DNA from: Propionivibrio soli
Lineage (GTDB): Bacteria; Pseudomonadota; Gammaproteobacteria; Burkholderiales; Rhodocyclaceae
Reading direction: 5' to 3'
Length of the DNA stretch: 64,000 bases
Assembly: GCF_025770765.1 (NCBI RefSeq)
Contig: NZ_JANZKY010000006.1
Coordinates: 186,001 to 250,000, forward strand
The notes under the pieces were generated by a model. It was not told the DNA's origin. It was given only the letters and a program-made list of their open reading frames with translations, and ran no database searches. Below are positions 45,462-54,297 of the stretch, piece after piece. Within the stretch, counting starts at the first letter, position 1; every line of letters starts with the position of its first letter. The position numbers and the translations under genes are program-made.

Positions 45462-45862
45462 GCGACATGGATGCGAGCCTGCCGTGGCTCGACGCCCTCA
45501 AGTGGGACGAAAACGGTTTAATTCCGGCGATCGCTCAAGAGACAGCGACGGGTAGGGTCGTCATGTTCGCCTGGATGAACCGGGAAGCGTTGCAAGAGAC
45601 GGTGACCACAGGTAACGCGGTATACTGGTCGCGCTCTCGTCGGCGTCTTTGGCGCAAGGGCGAAGAGTCAGGGCATTTCCAGAAGGTCGCCTCAGTGCGT
45701 ACCGACTGCGACGGCGACGTAATCCTGCTGTCGATCACGCAGGAGGGCGGCATCGCTTGCCACACGGGCCGCGAAAGCTGTTTTTTCAACGAATTGCGGG
45801 AGGAGCGCTGGGCGGCTGTCGAGCCCGTGCTGAAGGACCCGAGGGAAATCTACAAGAAATGA
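45458..45862 (+). CDS. hisI: Phosphoribosyl-AMP cyclohydrolase HisI
   Basis: A 134-residue zinc enzyme with [16 protein letters not shown], the metal-binding TDCDGDV and the Cys pair in [11 protein letters not shown]. HisI and HisE are separate genes here, while enterobacteria fuse them. The stop overlaps hisE (ATGA). Confidence 0.95.
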   Translation: MSDMDASLPWLDALKWDENGLIPAIAQETATGRVVMFAWMNREALQETVTTGNAVYWSRSRRRLWRKGEESGHFQKVASVRTDCDGDVILLSITQEGGIACHTGRESCFFNELREERWAAVEPVLKDPREIYKK

Positions 45863-46185
45863 GCACTCACGATATTCTGCATCGGCTTTCGGAAACGCTC
45901 GCCTCGCGGCGGCATGCGGACCCGGAGACGTCGTACACCGCCAAGTTGTTCGCCAATGGGCCAGACTCGATCCTCAAGAAGATCGGCGAAGAGACGGCCG
46001 AGTTGATCATGGCGGCCAAGGACGGCAAACGCCTGAATATCGTCTGGGAGTCGACCGACCTCCTGTATCACGTGATGGTCCTGCTCGCGTTCTATGGCAT
46101 GGGAATCGAAGACGTTTCCCAGGAAATGCGTCGCCGCGAGGGGATTTCCGGCATCGACGAAAAGAAATCGCGGGGCACTAAGTAA
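45859..46185 (+). CDS. hisE: Phosphoribosyl-ATP pyrophosphatase HisE
   Basis: A 108-residue MazG-like pyrophosphohydrolase with the [15 protein letters not shown] helix that binds magnesium. It removes pyrophosphate from phosphoribosyl-ATP, the second step of histidine synthesis. ATG 45859 is set by the 4-bp overlap with hisI; the longer frame upstream lies within hisI. Confidence 0.95.
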   Translation: MSTHDILHRLSETLASRRHADPETSYTAKLFANGPDSILKKIGEETAELIMAAKDGKRLNIVWESTDLLYHVMVLLAFYGMGIEDVSQEMRRREGISGIDEKKSRGTK

Positions 46186-46191
46186 AAGGCT

Positions 46192-46542
46192 ATGGACGAC
46201 TGCATCTTCTGCAAGATCGCGCGCGGAGAGATCCCGTCGCGCAAGGTGTATGAAGACGACGAGCTTTTCGCTTTTCACGACATCAATCCGGCACGGCCGG
46301 TTCACCTGCTCGTTATCCCGCGCCGGCACATCACATCGCTAGCGACAATCGAAGAGGCCGATGCGCCGGTGCTTGGCCGCCTGCTGGCTATCGCCAACCG
46401 CTTGGCGACGGAGAACGGCAGCCCGGACGGATTTCGTGTAATCATCAACACGGGGCGAGTCGGGCAGCAGGAGGTGCAGCACCTCCACGCCCATGTCGTC
46501 GGCGGGCCCGAGCCGGTTGGGCCGATGCTCAAGCGGATCTGA
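46192..46542 (+). CDS. hinT: HinT, HIT-family purine nucleoside phosphoramidase
   Basis: A 116-residue HIT protein with [13 protein letters not shown] at the start and the histidine triad HLHAHVVGG at the end. It hydrolyses adenosine phosphoramidates and aminoacyl-adenylates. It lies 6 bp after hisE and 11 bp before tatA, the usual betaproteobacterial order. Confidence 0.93.
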   Translation: MDDCIFCKIARGEIPSRKVYEDDELFAFHDINPARPVHLLVIPRRHITSLATIEEADAPVLGRLLAIANRLATENGSPDGFRVIINTGRVGQQEVQHLHAHVVGGPEPVGPMLKRI

Positions 46543-46553
46543 GGAGATTAATC

Positions 46554-46784
46554 ATGGGTAGTATGAGTATTTGGCACTGGATCATCGTTCTGATCATCGT
46601 CATGTTGGTGTTCGGGACCAAGAAGCTGCGCAACATCGGAGAGGACCTCGGGGGCGCGGTGAAGGGATTCAAGGAAGGAATGCGTGAAGGTACGTCGGAT
46701 AACAAGACGGCAGAAACGCCTCCGCCGCAAGTTACCGGCGGGCAAACGATTGAAGGCGAGGTCAGGGAAAAAACGAAGTCGTAA
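46554..46784 (+). CDS. tatA: TatA, twin-arginine translocase pore subunit
   Basis: A 76-residue protein: short periplasmic start, one membrane helix (about 5-21), the [14 protein letters not shown] hinge and amphipathic helix, then a charged tail. It forms the size-variable pore for folded proteins. GAGG precedes the start. Confidence 0.94.
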   Translation: MGSMSIWHWIIVLIIVMLVFGTKKLRNIGEDLGGAVKGFKEGMREGTSDNKTAETPPPQVTGGQTIEGEVREKTKS

Positions 46785-46915
46785 AAAAGAGGTACGCGCG
46801 GGTCATGGGGCGGGTTTTCCGTTCCCTGGCTCGCGTGATTCCTTCCCTCACATTCCGCAGTCCCCTTTCTCTCACTCCTACAGCCGCGCGGTCTGCGCAC
46901 GAAAACACTCCCATC

Positions 46916-47314
46916 ATGTTCGACGTCAGTTTCTCCGAGCTGATCGTGATCGGTATCGTCGCCCTAGTGGTGATTGGTCCGGAGCGGCTGCCGAAAGTCG
47001 CGCGTACGGCAGGCCTTCTTCTGGGCCGCCTGCAGCGTTACGTGAACGACGTCAAGGCCGATATCAGTCGGGAGATGCAACTCGACGAACTCAAGAAGCT
47101 TCAGGCGCAAATGCAGGAATCAGCGCGCTCGCTGGAGAACAGCATCCGGAGTGAAGTGGCTTCGGTCGAACAGGCCGTGCAATCGGGTGCCGACACCAGT
47201 ACGGCGTTACCAGACGCCAAACCGGTCGAACCCGCAGAGGTCGCCGCGCCAAGCGCTTCGATAGTAGGGCAGAGTGCTGCCGGTCAGGGCGACGTGCCGG
47301 TGAGCAAGACTTGA
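46916..47314 (+). CDS. tatB: TatB, twin-arginine translocase receptor subunit
   Basis: A 132-residue protein starting MFDVSFSELIVIG, with the Glu in the membrane helix, the GPERLPKVARTAG hinge and a long amphipathic helix. I chose ATG 46916, which gives the canonical N-terminus; longer in-frame reading upstream falls in the 131-bp tatA-tatB gap and is not TatB-like. It binds Tat signals together with TatC. Confidence 0.93.
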   Translation: MFDVSFSELIVIGIVALVVIGPERLPKVARTAGLLLGRLQRYVNDVKADISREMQLDELKKLQAQMQESARSLENSIRSEVASVEQAVQSGADTSTALPDAKPVEPAEVAAPSASIVGQSAAGQGDVPVSKT

Positions 47315-47319
47315 GACAT

Positions 47320-48075
47320 ATGGAATCCGCTCCTGAGGAATCCTTCCTTTCCCACCTGATCGAACTGCGCGATCGTCTGATCCGCGCTTTGCTTGCGATT
47401 GCGATCGTTTTCGTGTGCCTCTTCCCGTGGGCGAAGGAGCTGTACGCATTGTTGGCGCAGCCTTTGCTGGCCACCTTGCCGAAAGGCGGGCAGATGATCG
47501 CCACGGACGTAGTTGGCGTCTTCTTGGTGCCGATGAAGGTGGCGCTGATGGTTGCTTTCCTCATCGCGCTTCCCTACGTGCTCTACCAGGCGTGGGCGTT
47601 TATTGCCCCCGGGCTCTACGCACACGAAAAGAAACTCGCCTTGCCACTGGTGGCTGCCAGCGTTCTGCTCTTTTTTGTCGGCATGGCGTTCGCCTATTTT
47701 CTGGTGTTTCCGACGGTTTTCGGGTTCATGGCGAAGGTCGCCCCGGAGGGCGTTGCCTGGATGACGGACATCGAGAAATACCTGTCGTTCGTGATGACGA
47801 CCTTCATTGCCTTTGGCGTGACGTTCGAAGTGCCCGTTATCGTGATCGTTCTCGTCAAGGTCGGGATCGTCGAACTGGCGACTCTGCGCGAGTGGCGGTC
47901 CTACGTCATCGTCGGCGCCTTCGTCATCGCAGCGATCTTCACGCCGCCCGACGTGATTTCGCAATTGATGCTCGCGATTCCCCTCTGCCTGCTGTTCGAA
48001 CTCGGCTTATTGATGGCGCGCTTCGTCACCCGACCAGCGGTGGAAGAGAGCGCACAGATCGAGCAAAAACTCTAG
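47320..48075 (+). CDS. tatC: TatC, twin-arginine signal receptor
   Basis: A 251-residue protein with six membrane segments and the TatC signature near the start (SFLSHLIELRDRL) with FITPPDVIS-like block (IFTPPDVISQLML) near helix five. ATG 47320 is preferred to a TTG three codons earlier that overlaps the tatB stop. Confidence 0.95.
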   Translation: MESAPEESFLSHLIELRDRLIRALLAIAIVFVCLFPWAKELYALLAQPLLATLPKGGQMIATDVVGVFLVPMKVALMVAFLIALPYVLYQAWAFIAPGLYAHEKKLALPLVAASVLLFFVGMAFAYFLVFPTVFGFMAKVAPEGVAWMTDIEKYLSFVMTTFIAFGVTFEVPVIVIVLVKVGIVELATLREWRSYVIVGAFVIAAIFTPPDVISQLMLAIPLCLLFELGLLMARFVTRPAVEESAQIEQKL

Positions 48076-48084
48076 GCGGCGGTT

Positions 48085-48114
48085 GCGCCGAATCCAGCTT
48101 GATTCGCTCGGCGC
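48085..48114. terminator. Imperfect hairpin between convergent tatC and degS-like genes
   Basis: GCGCCGAATC (48085-48094) pairs with GATTCG...GCGC (48101-48114) leaving a small bulge. No T-run follows, so termination activity is uncertain, but the site lies exactly between two convergent genes. Confidence 0.4.
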
Positions 48115-48120
48115 TAAGAA

Positions 48121-49293
48121 TTAGCGTTCCCGCTTCAGCGGTGGGCGCTTGCCGATGCGGATGGGTGCTTCCAGTGGCGCGTTCTGCCGGCGCAACGTGA
48201 AGTTCACCGTATCGCCGGGCTTCTGGCTGGCAATCAGGTCGAGCATCACCTGCGGATCTTTGATGGGTTTCCCCCCGACGGCGAGGAGGATGTCGCCGGG
48301 CTTGATTCCCCCCTGGTCCGCCGGGCTGCCGCGCTGCACGCCGGCGATAAGCGCGCCGAACGTATTCGGCAGACCAAACGAATCGGCGAGTTCCTGGTTG
48401 ATTTCCTGCGCCTCGACGCCGATCCAACCGCGCGTTACCGTGCCGGTCTGGATGATCTGTTCCATGACGTTCTTGGCGGTCGAGATCGGTATCGCGAAGC
48501 CGATCCCGAGCGAGCCGCCAGAGCGCGAATAGATCGCCGTGTTGATGCCCACCAGATTGCCGCGTGCATCGACGAGCGCGCCGCCCGAGTTGCCCGGATT
48601 GATTGCCGCGTCGGTCTGGATGAAGTTTTCGAAGGTGTTGATGCCGAGGTGCGAACGCCCGAGTGCCGAGACGATGCCCATGGTGACGGTCTGGCCGACG
48701 CCAAACGGGTTGCCGATTGCGAGCACTACGTCGCCCACGACCATGTCTTCCATCTGCCCGAGGGTGATGGCCGGCAGCTTGGTATCCGCCGGCTTCTCTG
48801 ACCCGACGTGCAGGACGGCGAGGTCCGACTCCGGGTCGCCGCCGACGAGCCGCGCCTTCAGCGTTTGACCGTCGTCAAGCGCCACTTCAATCTGATCTGC
48901 GCCGTCGACGACGTGAAAGTTGGTCAGAATGTAACCTCCCTCGCTGACAATCACCCCCGATCCGAGACCGGCGTTGCGCTGGGTTTCGGATTCGGGGCTG
49001 TCACCGAAGAAATGCCGGAAGATCGGATCGTCACTGAGCGGATGACGCGGCGCCCGGATTTTTTGCGACGTGAAGATGTGCACGACCGAAGGCAAGGCTT
49101 TCTTGGCGGCCTCGCGGTATGACGAAGCGTTGCCGCTTGGGGTCGCCACGGGTGCCGATTCCTGCAGGGCGACGACGGCCGGCCCGCCGACTCCGGGTTT
49201 CCCAAGCCATTCGGGTTTCAGCGTGCTGATGACGAAAAGGACGGCAAGACCAACGGTGACGGTTTGTGTGAAAATCAGCCAAAGTCTGCGCAT
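48121..49293 (-). CDS. DegS/AlgW-like trypsin-type serine protease with one PDZ domain
   Basis: A 390-residue HtrA-family protease. One N-terminal membrane anchor (residues 5-24), a protease domain with the triad His127 (TNFHVVDG), Asp157 (ESDLAVL) and Ser236 (NPGNSGGAL), and a single C-terminal PDZ domain (about 280-375). The single PDZ and membrane anchor favour a DegS/AlgW type that would cut an anti-sigma factor in envelope stress; DegP has two. The ATG is only 16 bp from the divergent NIF3 start. Confidence 0.9.
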   Translation of the reverse strand: MRRLWLIFTQTVTVGLAVLFVISTLKPEWLGKPGVGGPAVVALQESAPVATPSGNASSYREAAKKALPSVVHIFTSQKIRAPRHPLSDDPIFRHFFGDSPESETQRNAGLGSGVIVSEGGYILTNFHVVDGADQIEVALDDGQTLKARLVGGDPESDLAVLHVGSEKPADTKLPAITLGQMEDMVVGDVVLAIGNPFGVGQTVTMGIVSALGRSHLGINTFENFIQTDAAINPGNSGGALVDARGNLVGINTAIYSRSGGSLGIGFAIPISTAKNVMEQIIQTGTVTRGWIGVEAQEINQELADSFGLPNTFGALIAGVQRGSPADQGGIKPGDILLAVGGKPIKDPQVMLDLIASQKPGDTVNFTLRRQNAPLEAPIRIGKRPPLKRER

Positions 49294-49309
49294 AGAAAGC
49301 CGGAACCCG

Positions 49310-50059
49310 ATGACGAAACGAGAAGAAGTGACGCGCTACCTGGACCAACTGCTTGATTCCGCGCGTTTCAAGGATTATTGCCCAAACGGTCTACAAGTGG
49401 AAGGTCGCCCCGAGATACGCCACATCGTCGCTGGCGTGACGGCGAATCAAGCGCTTATCGATGCCGCCGTCGAGCGGGGTGCCGATACGCTGCTCGTGCA
49501 CCATGGGTGGTTCTGGCGTGGGGAGGATGGCCGAGTCGTTGGGCTGCGCAAGCGTCGCCTGCAGACGCTGTTGGCCAATGACCTGAACCTAATCGGCTAT
49601 CACCTGCCGCTGGATGGCCACGCCGAGCTTGGCAACAACGCCCAACTGGCGGGGCGTTTGGGATGGATACCCGACGGACGTTTCGGCGATCAGGAAATCG
49701 GTTGGCTTGGCCGCCCCCAGAACCCGTTGCCGCTCGGGAAACTCGGACGAGACATCGCATTGTCGCTCGGACGCGAGCCTCTGGTGATCGGAGAGGCGAC
49801 CCGGCCCGTAGCGCGCATCGCCTGGTGTACTGGCGCCGCGCAGGATTTTTTCGACGAAGCCATCGCGGCGGGCGCCGACGCCTTCGTGACCGGAGAAATC
49901 TCCGAGCGCCATGTGCATACCGCGCGTGAATCGGGGGTTGCGTTCATCGCCGCCGGACACCATGCCACCGAGCGTTATGGTGTGCAGGCCGTGGCGATGA
50001 ACGTCGCCGCTCGCTTCGGCTTGCGTTGCGAATTCATTGATATCGACAACCCCGTCTAA
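49310..50059 (+). CDS. NIF3/YbgI-family protein (GTP cyclohydrolase 1 type 2 homologue)
   Basis: A 249-residue protein of the NIF3 family, which forms toroidal hexamers with a di-metal site. Metal-binding positions are visible as LVHHGWFW, YHLPLDGH and GHHATERYG. Biochemical role is unsettled in the family. ATG 49310 is chosen; a longer frame would overlap the divergent protease gene. It is followed after 14 bp by the FAH-family gene. Confidence 0.9.
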   Translation: MTKREEVTRYLDQLLDSARFKDYCPNGLQVEGRPEIRHIVAGVTANQALIDAAVERGADTLLVHHGWFWRGEDGRVVGLRKRRLQTLLANDLNLIGYHLPLDGHAELGNNAQLAGRLGWIPDGRFGDQEIGWLGRPQNPLPLGKLGRDIALSLGREPLVIGEATRPVARIAWCTGAAQDFFDEAIAAGADAFVTGEISERHVHTARESGVAFIAAGHHATERYGVQAVAMNVAARFGLRCEFIDIDNPV

Positions 50060-50073
50060 TTACTGGAGCTTTC

Positions 50074-50760
50074 ATGAACTACGTTTTCCCGCCGGCGCCG
50101 ACTGTGGCGCTCCCCATCGTCGGAAGCGATACTCTTTTCCCGGTTCGGCGCGTGTATTGCGTCGGGCAGAACTACTCCGACCATGTCGCCGAGATGGGCG
50201 GCGACGGGCGCAACCCGCCGTTCTTCTTTAGCAAACCGGCCGATGCGTTAGTGCCAGGGGGCGGCGATGTCGCCTATCCGCCGATGACCGAGAAACTCCA
50301 GCATGAGGTGGAACTCGTCGTCGCGCTTGCGGCTGGCGGTGCGAACCTGACGCCGGAACAAGCGGTGGAGTGCATCTTCGGTTATGCCATCGGCTTTGAT
50401 CTCACGCGTCGCGACCTGCAGGCGAAAGCCAAGGAAAAAGGCCACCCCTGGGAAATGGGAAAAGGTTTCGATCAATCGGGGCCGATCGGCCCTCTCAAGC
50501 CGGCCGATCCGGCAAACCGTGTCGCCGGGGCGGGGGCCATCTGGCTCAAGGTGAACGGCGAGATGCGCCAAAACGGCGACCTTTCGCGCATGACGTGGAA
50601 TGTCCCCGAGATCATTGCCAACCTCTCGCAGTACGTCCGCCTTGCCCAGGGAGACTTGATCTTCACCGGGACGCCGGCCGGCGTGTCGACCATCGTACGC
50701 GGTGACACGCTCGAAGGTGCTATTGCAGGAATCGGCGAGCTGACGATCCGGCTCGTCTAG
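50074..50760 (+). CDS. Fumarylacetoacetate hydrolase-family protein
   Basis: A 228-residue FAH-fold protein with the YCVGQNYSDHVAEMG start, the acid cluster HEVELVVAL for metal binding, and DLIFTGTPAGV near the end. Members are acylpyruvate hydrolases, oxaloacetate decarboxylases or isomerases of aromatic degradation. No aromatic pathway genes are near, so an acylpyruvase/oxaloacetate-type role is as likely. Exact substrate cannot be assigned. Confidence 0.88.
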   Translation: MNYVFPPAPTVALPIVGSDTLFPVRRVYCVGQNYSDHVAEMGGDGRNPPFFFSKPADALVPGGGDVAYPPMTEKLQHEVELVVALAAGGANLTPEQAVECIFGYAIGFDLTRRDLQAKAKEKGHPWEMGKGFDQSGPIGPLKPADPANRVAGAGAIWLKVNGEMRQNGDLSRMTWNVPEIIANLSQYVRLAQGDLIFTGTPAGVSTIVRGDTLEGAIAGIGELTIRLV

Positions 50761-50974
50761 TCGTTGTTGTTTCACTCCCGGCTGGCGTTGGAGCGGTACG
50801 GAGCCGACCGGCGAGTTGTTCCGGCAGCCGGTGTGTGGGCCGCCCCTTCCGTGCACGCTCGGCGGGGGCGGTGGTGCCGTCTCCCTGAGTCCTCTCCCAA
50901 TCTCGAATTTGTATGGGCCTATCGAAAAGAATACTGGCTGGTGACCGTTTCCGGCAGCAATCGTGGTTGGGGAA

Positions 50975-52315
50975 ATGACGGGAGCGTTTTGGGAGCAAAC
51001 GCGGCAGATAGCACGGCATGCCGTGCCGATGCTCATCGCCCAGCTCGCGTCGATGGGAATGATGATCATCGACACCGTGCTGCTCGGGCATTACGGCACC
51101 GAGGACCTGGCCGCGGTAGCGGTCGGCAGCGGTATCTACATCGCTGTCCTGTTCGCGCTCGCCGGAATCACACAGGCGGTGTCGCCGGTCGTCGCGCACC
51201 TGAAGGGCGGCAGGCGCGATCACGAAATCGCCGGCGCCTTGCAGCAGGCATTCTGGCTGGCGATTGCTCTGGCCGTTCCCGGCGTCGTATTGATGCTCGC
51301 TCCAGGCGGGCTGCTCGCTTTGTCGAGCATTGATCCCGAAGTCGAGGCCAAGGTACGTGGCTACCTTGCGATGCTGGCGTGGGGCATGCCAGCGTCGCTG
51401 CTTTATCGCACCTTCTACGCCTTTGCCAATGCCCTTGGCCGGCCACGGCCTTTGATGCTGATTTCGTTCGGTTGTACCGTGTTGCACGGCGTCCTGGCAT
51501 GGGCGCTGGTTAACGGCCTCCTCGGCGCAGCGGCGTCCGGGGCGCGCGGCTGCGGCATCTCGAATTCGGTTGCGAGCTGGTTCGCATTTGCCTGTGGTCT
51601 GGTTTATGTAGCCCGGGCGCCGGCACTTGCTCCGTATCGCCTGTTGCGCGGCTGGCAATGGCCACGTTTTGAGGCGCAGCGCGAACTCTTGCGCTTGGGT
51701 CTCCCCATGGGGCTTTCGAGCTTCGTGGAAATTTCGTCGTTTACTCTGATCGCGCTTTTCGTCGCCAGGCTCGGCGCGACGGTCGTCGCCGGGCACCGCA
51801 TCGTGGCCAATTTCGCAGCGATCTGCTACATGCTGCCCTTGTCGGTTGCATTGGCGACCGTGGCCCATGTCGGACAAGCCGCTGGCGGGCGCGACTGGAA
51901 CGGCGCGCGCGCTGCCGCTGCAGCCGGAATGATGATTGCCTCCGTGCTGGCCATGATCTCCGGCGTTCTGCTCTGGCTCGGCAAGAATCCGCTCGTGGCC
52001 GCGTATACGAATGACCCGGCCGTTCGCCGAGTCGCCCTGTCGCTAATCGCTTACGTCGCGATCTACCAAGTCTTCGACGCGTTGCAGACTGTAGCCGCGT
52101 TCGCGCTCCGCGGCTACAAGATCACGTTGGCGCCGATGGTCGTACACCTGGTGTGCTTCTGGGGCGTCGGGCTCGGCGGCGGATGGTGGCTGGCCTTTGG
52201 CCTACCGCAACCGATGGGCGTAGCCGGCTACTGGCTTGGCTCGCTGGCCAGCCTGGTATTCGCCGCCGGGTTGCTTGGCCGCCTGCTCTGGAGCACCGTG
52301 CGCGAGAAAGCTTAG
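50975..52315 (+). CDS. MATE-family efflux transporter (NorM-like)
   Basis: About 446 residues and 12 hydrophobic segments in two homologous halves. The first half begins ARHAVPMLIAQLASMGMMIIDTVLLGHYG, whose central part is typical of MATE proteins. The family expels cationic drugs in exchange for sodium or protons. ATG 50975 and GTG 50963 are both possible; neither has an ideal ribosome-binding site. It stands alone after a ~200-bp gap in which I see no gene. Confidence 0.88.
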   Translation: MTGAFWEQTRQIARHAVPMLIAQLASMGMMIIDTVLLGHYGTEDLAAVAVGSGIYIAVLFALAGITQAVSPVVAHLKGGRRDHEIAGALQQAFWLAIALAVPGVVLMLAPGGLLALSSIDPEVEAKVRGYLAMLAWGMPASLLYRTFYAFANALGRPRPLMLISFGCTVLHGVLAWALVNGLLGAAASGARGCGISNSVASWFAFACGLVYVARAPALAPYRLLRGWQWPRFEAQRELLRLGLPMGLSSFVEISSFTLIALFVARLGATVVAGHRIVANFAAICYMLPLSVALATVAHVGQAAGGRDWNGARAAAAAGMMIASVLAMISGVLLWLGKNPLVAAYTNDPAVRRVALSLIAYVAIYQVFDALQTVAAFALRGYKITLAPMVVHLVCFWGVGLGGGWWLAFGLPQPMGVAGYWLGSLASLVFAAGLLGRLLWSTVREKA

Positions 52316-52336
52316 GAGCCGGCCCTAAGTGCTCGT

Positions 52337-54109
52337 TCAGACGCCCAGCCAGGCGCGGCGCAGGCTGTTCGCTTTCGGTGCGGCGCTTAACCGGGCGGTA
52401 TCGGCGGGCGGCGGATCGAGGCGTACCTGAAAGGCCATCAGCTCATCACGCCGGAATGCGTGAATGCGAACGACGTCGCCCGGCTGCCGCCGCCGCAGAA
52501 CCTTCTCCCATCCACTCGGTGTGGCGCGCAATCCGTCAATGGCGACAATCACGTCAGCGGCGGCGAGCCCGGCTCGCTGCGCTGCGCCACCGTCAAAGAC
52601 ATTGGTCAGCTTAACTTCGTTGCCGTCGCCGGACGTCTTGACTCCCAACGAGGGGAGTTTGCCTTTTTCCCAATCGAGCTTCAGGCCGAACGGCGCGAGC
52701 AGTTTCTTGAGCGGGATGTCGTCTGTCCCGTGTACGGCGTCGGCGAAGAAACGGACGAGCTTGAGCCCAGACACTTCTTCAGCAATCCGTTCGATCCCGT
52801 CTTCCGCGACGCCAAGCCCGGTCTGTCCATGGCGTTGCCATAGCGTGCGCATCACGTGGTCGAGTGATACCTTGCCGGCCGTCTTTGCGCGCAATGTCAG
52901 ATCGAGCGCGAGCGCCACCAGCGCGCCCTTGGTGTAGTAGCTGACGACGGCGTTGGGCGTGTTTTCGTCCGGCTTGTAGAACTTGCTCCAGGCATCGAAG
53001 CTCGATTCGGCGACCGACTGGCGCAGGCGCCCCGGCGTTTGTTGCACACGCGTGATCGTCTTCGCAGTGAGGTCGAGCCAGTCGGGCAGACCGATGACGC
53101 CGCTTCGGATCAGCGCCAGATCGTCGTAATACGATGTGAAGCCTTCGAAGGCCCAGAGCAGGCGGGTATGGTTTTCCCGATTGAGATCATAGGGGGTAAA
53201 AACGGCCGGCTTGATGCGCTTGACGTTCCAGGTGTGGAAGTACTCGTGGCTGCACAGGCCGAGGAAGGTCCGGTAGCTCTCCGGCATCGGCTCCATGCCG
53301 GCGTACGGCAGATCGTTGCGCGAGCAGAGGAGGGCTGTCGATGCCCGGTGTTCGAGACCGCCATAGCCTTCGCCGACGGCGGTGACGAGAAACACATAGC
53401 GGCGCATTGGCGCGGGCTCGCCGAACAACCGGATTTGCCACTCGCAGACGCGCTTGAGGTCGTCCGTCAGTCGTTTCATATCGCAGTCGTGTACGCCGGT
53501 GATCGCGACTTCGTGCGGAACGCCGCAGGCCTCGAAGCGGCCGAGCGAGAAGCGGCCGGCCTCCACCGGATGGTCGATCAGCTCGTCATAGTTGGCGGCG
53601 CGATAAACGCCGAAGCCGTGAAGTCGGGCGGCCCTCTTTTCACCCCGGGCCGGATCGAGCGCTGTGGCGACGCGCCAGTCGGCGTAGTCCTTTCCCTCGG
53701 GTGGCTGGATGTCTACGAGGCACGGCCGGTCCTCCTGTCCAAGCACGCACAGGAAAACGCTGGTGCCGTTGAAAAATGCGTGCGTGGTATCGAGATGCGC
53801 ACCGCGTACCGAGAGATCCCACGCATAAACCTCGCAGATAACGGTAAGCGGCTGCCCGGCGCTGACCGGATCGGCCTGCCAGGTGTGCTTATCGAGCTTG
53901 TTCAGGGCGACCGGCTTACCCCGGGCTTCGGCCCGGATGCTGACGATGTGGCGGGCGAAATCGCGGATCAGGTAGCTGCCCGGTATCCAGGCGGGGAGCG
54001 CGAAGCGCTGTCCACCGGCGTCGGGGTTGGCTACCGTGCAGCGCACTTCGAAACGATGTGCGGCGGGGTCGGCGGGGCGGATGGCGTAGCGAATCGGCTC
54101 GGTCTTCAT
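52337..54109 (-). CDS. M61-family metallopeptidase with PDZ domain
   Basis: A 590-residue protein of the glycyl aminopeptidase (M61) family. An N-terminal beta domain is followed by a gluzincin-type catalytic core with the zinc motif H288-E-Y-F-H292 (LCSHEYFHTWN) and a downstream Glu in WAFEGFTSYYDD. A C-terminal PDZ domain (about 490-570) contains the ligand loop around AGLAAADVIVAIDG. No signal peptide is seen, so it appears cytoplasmic. It is convergent with the MATE gene, 21 bp apart. Confidence 0.9.
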   Translation of the reverse strand: MKTEPIRYAIRPADPAAHRFEVRCTVANPDAGGQRFALPAWIPGSYLIRDFARHIVSIRAEARGKPVALNKLDKHTWQADPVSAGQPLTVICEVYAWDLSVRGAHLDTTHAFFNGTSVFLCVLGQEDRPCLVDIQPPEGKDYADWRVATALDPARGEKRAARLHGFGVYRAANYDELIDHPVEAGRFSLGRFEACGVPHEVAITGVHDCDMKRLTDDLKRVCEWQIRLFGEPAPMRRYVFLVTAVGEGYGGLEHRASTALLCSRNDLPYAGMEPMPESYRTFLGLCSHEYFHTWNVKRIKPAVFTPYDLNRENHTRLLWAFEGFTSYYDDLALIRSGVIGLPDWLDLTAKTITRVQQTPGRLRQSVAESSFDAWSKFYKPDENTPNAVVSYYTKGALVALALDLTLRAKTAGKVSLDHVMRTLWQRHGQTGLGVAEDGIERIAEEVSGLKLVRFFADAVHGTDDIPLKKLLAPFGLKLDWEKGKLPSLGVKTSGDGNEVKLTNVFDGGAAQRAGLAAADVIVAIDGLRATPSGWEKVLRRRQPGDVVRIHAFRRDELMAFQVRLDPPPADTARLSAAPKANSLRRAWLGV

Positions 54110-54251
54110 GGGTAACGATAAGTATCGATAAGGTCAGCAGGGGTCATTCTACGTTGGACAACCGAGAGTTCTGAAACCGGTTTGGGTCATGGCTTCGCTG
54201 GCGCGAATACTCCCGTGGCTCGGGAGGTGGCTTCGAGGACGACCGCTGACG

Positions 54252-54257
54252 TATAGT
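54252..54257 (+). promoter_or_regulatory. Candidate -10 (TATAGT) for pstS
   Basis: TATAGT lies 40 bp upstream of the chosen pstS ATG. The -35 region is poor, as for activator-dependent promoters, but no convincing PHO box was found. Confidence 0.3.
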
Positions 54258-54297
54258 TATGCGTTTTTGCTTTTTCATCATTTGCAGAGGTAATGAG

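Noticed and set aside
50761-50962. Small gene between the FAH-family and MATE genes
   Set aside because: Open frames here lack ribosome-binding sites and protein-like composition.
53039-54115. Long open frame on the plus strand opposite the M61 peptidase gene
   Set aside because: It is the GC-rich antisense shadow of a clearly conserved gene; its translation has no domain-like pattern.
54150-54200. PHO box upstream of pstS
   Set aside because: CTGAAAC followed by GGGTCAT is suggestive, but the second half-site is out of register and poorly matched.
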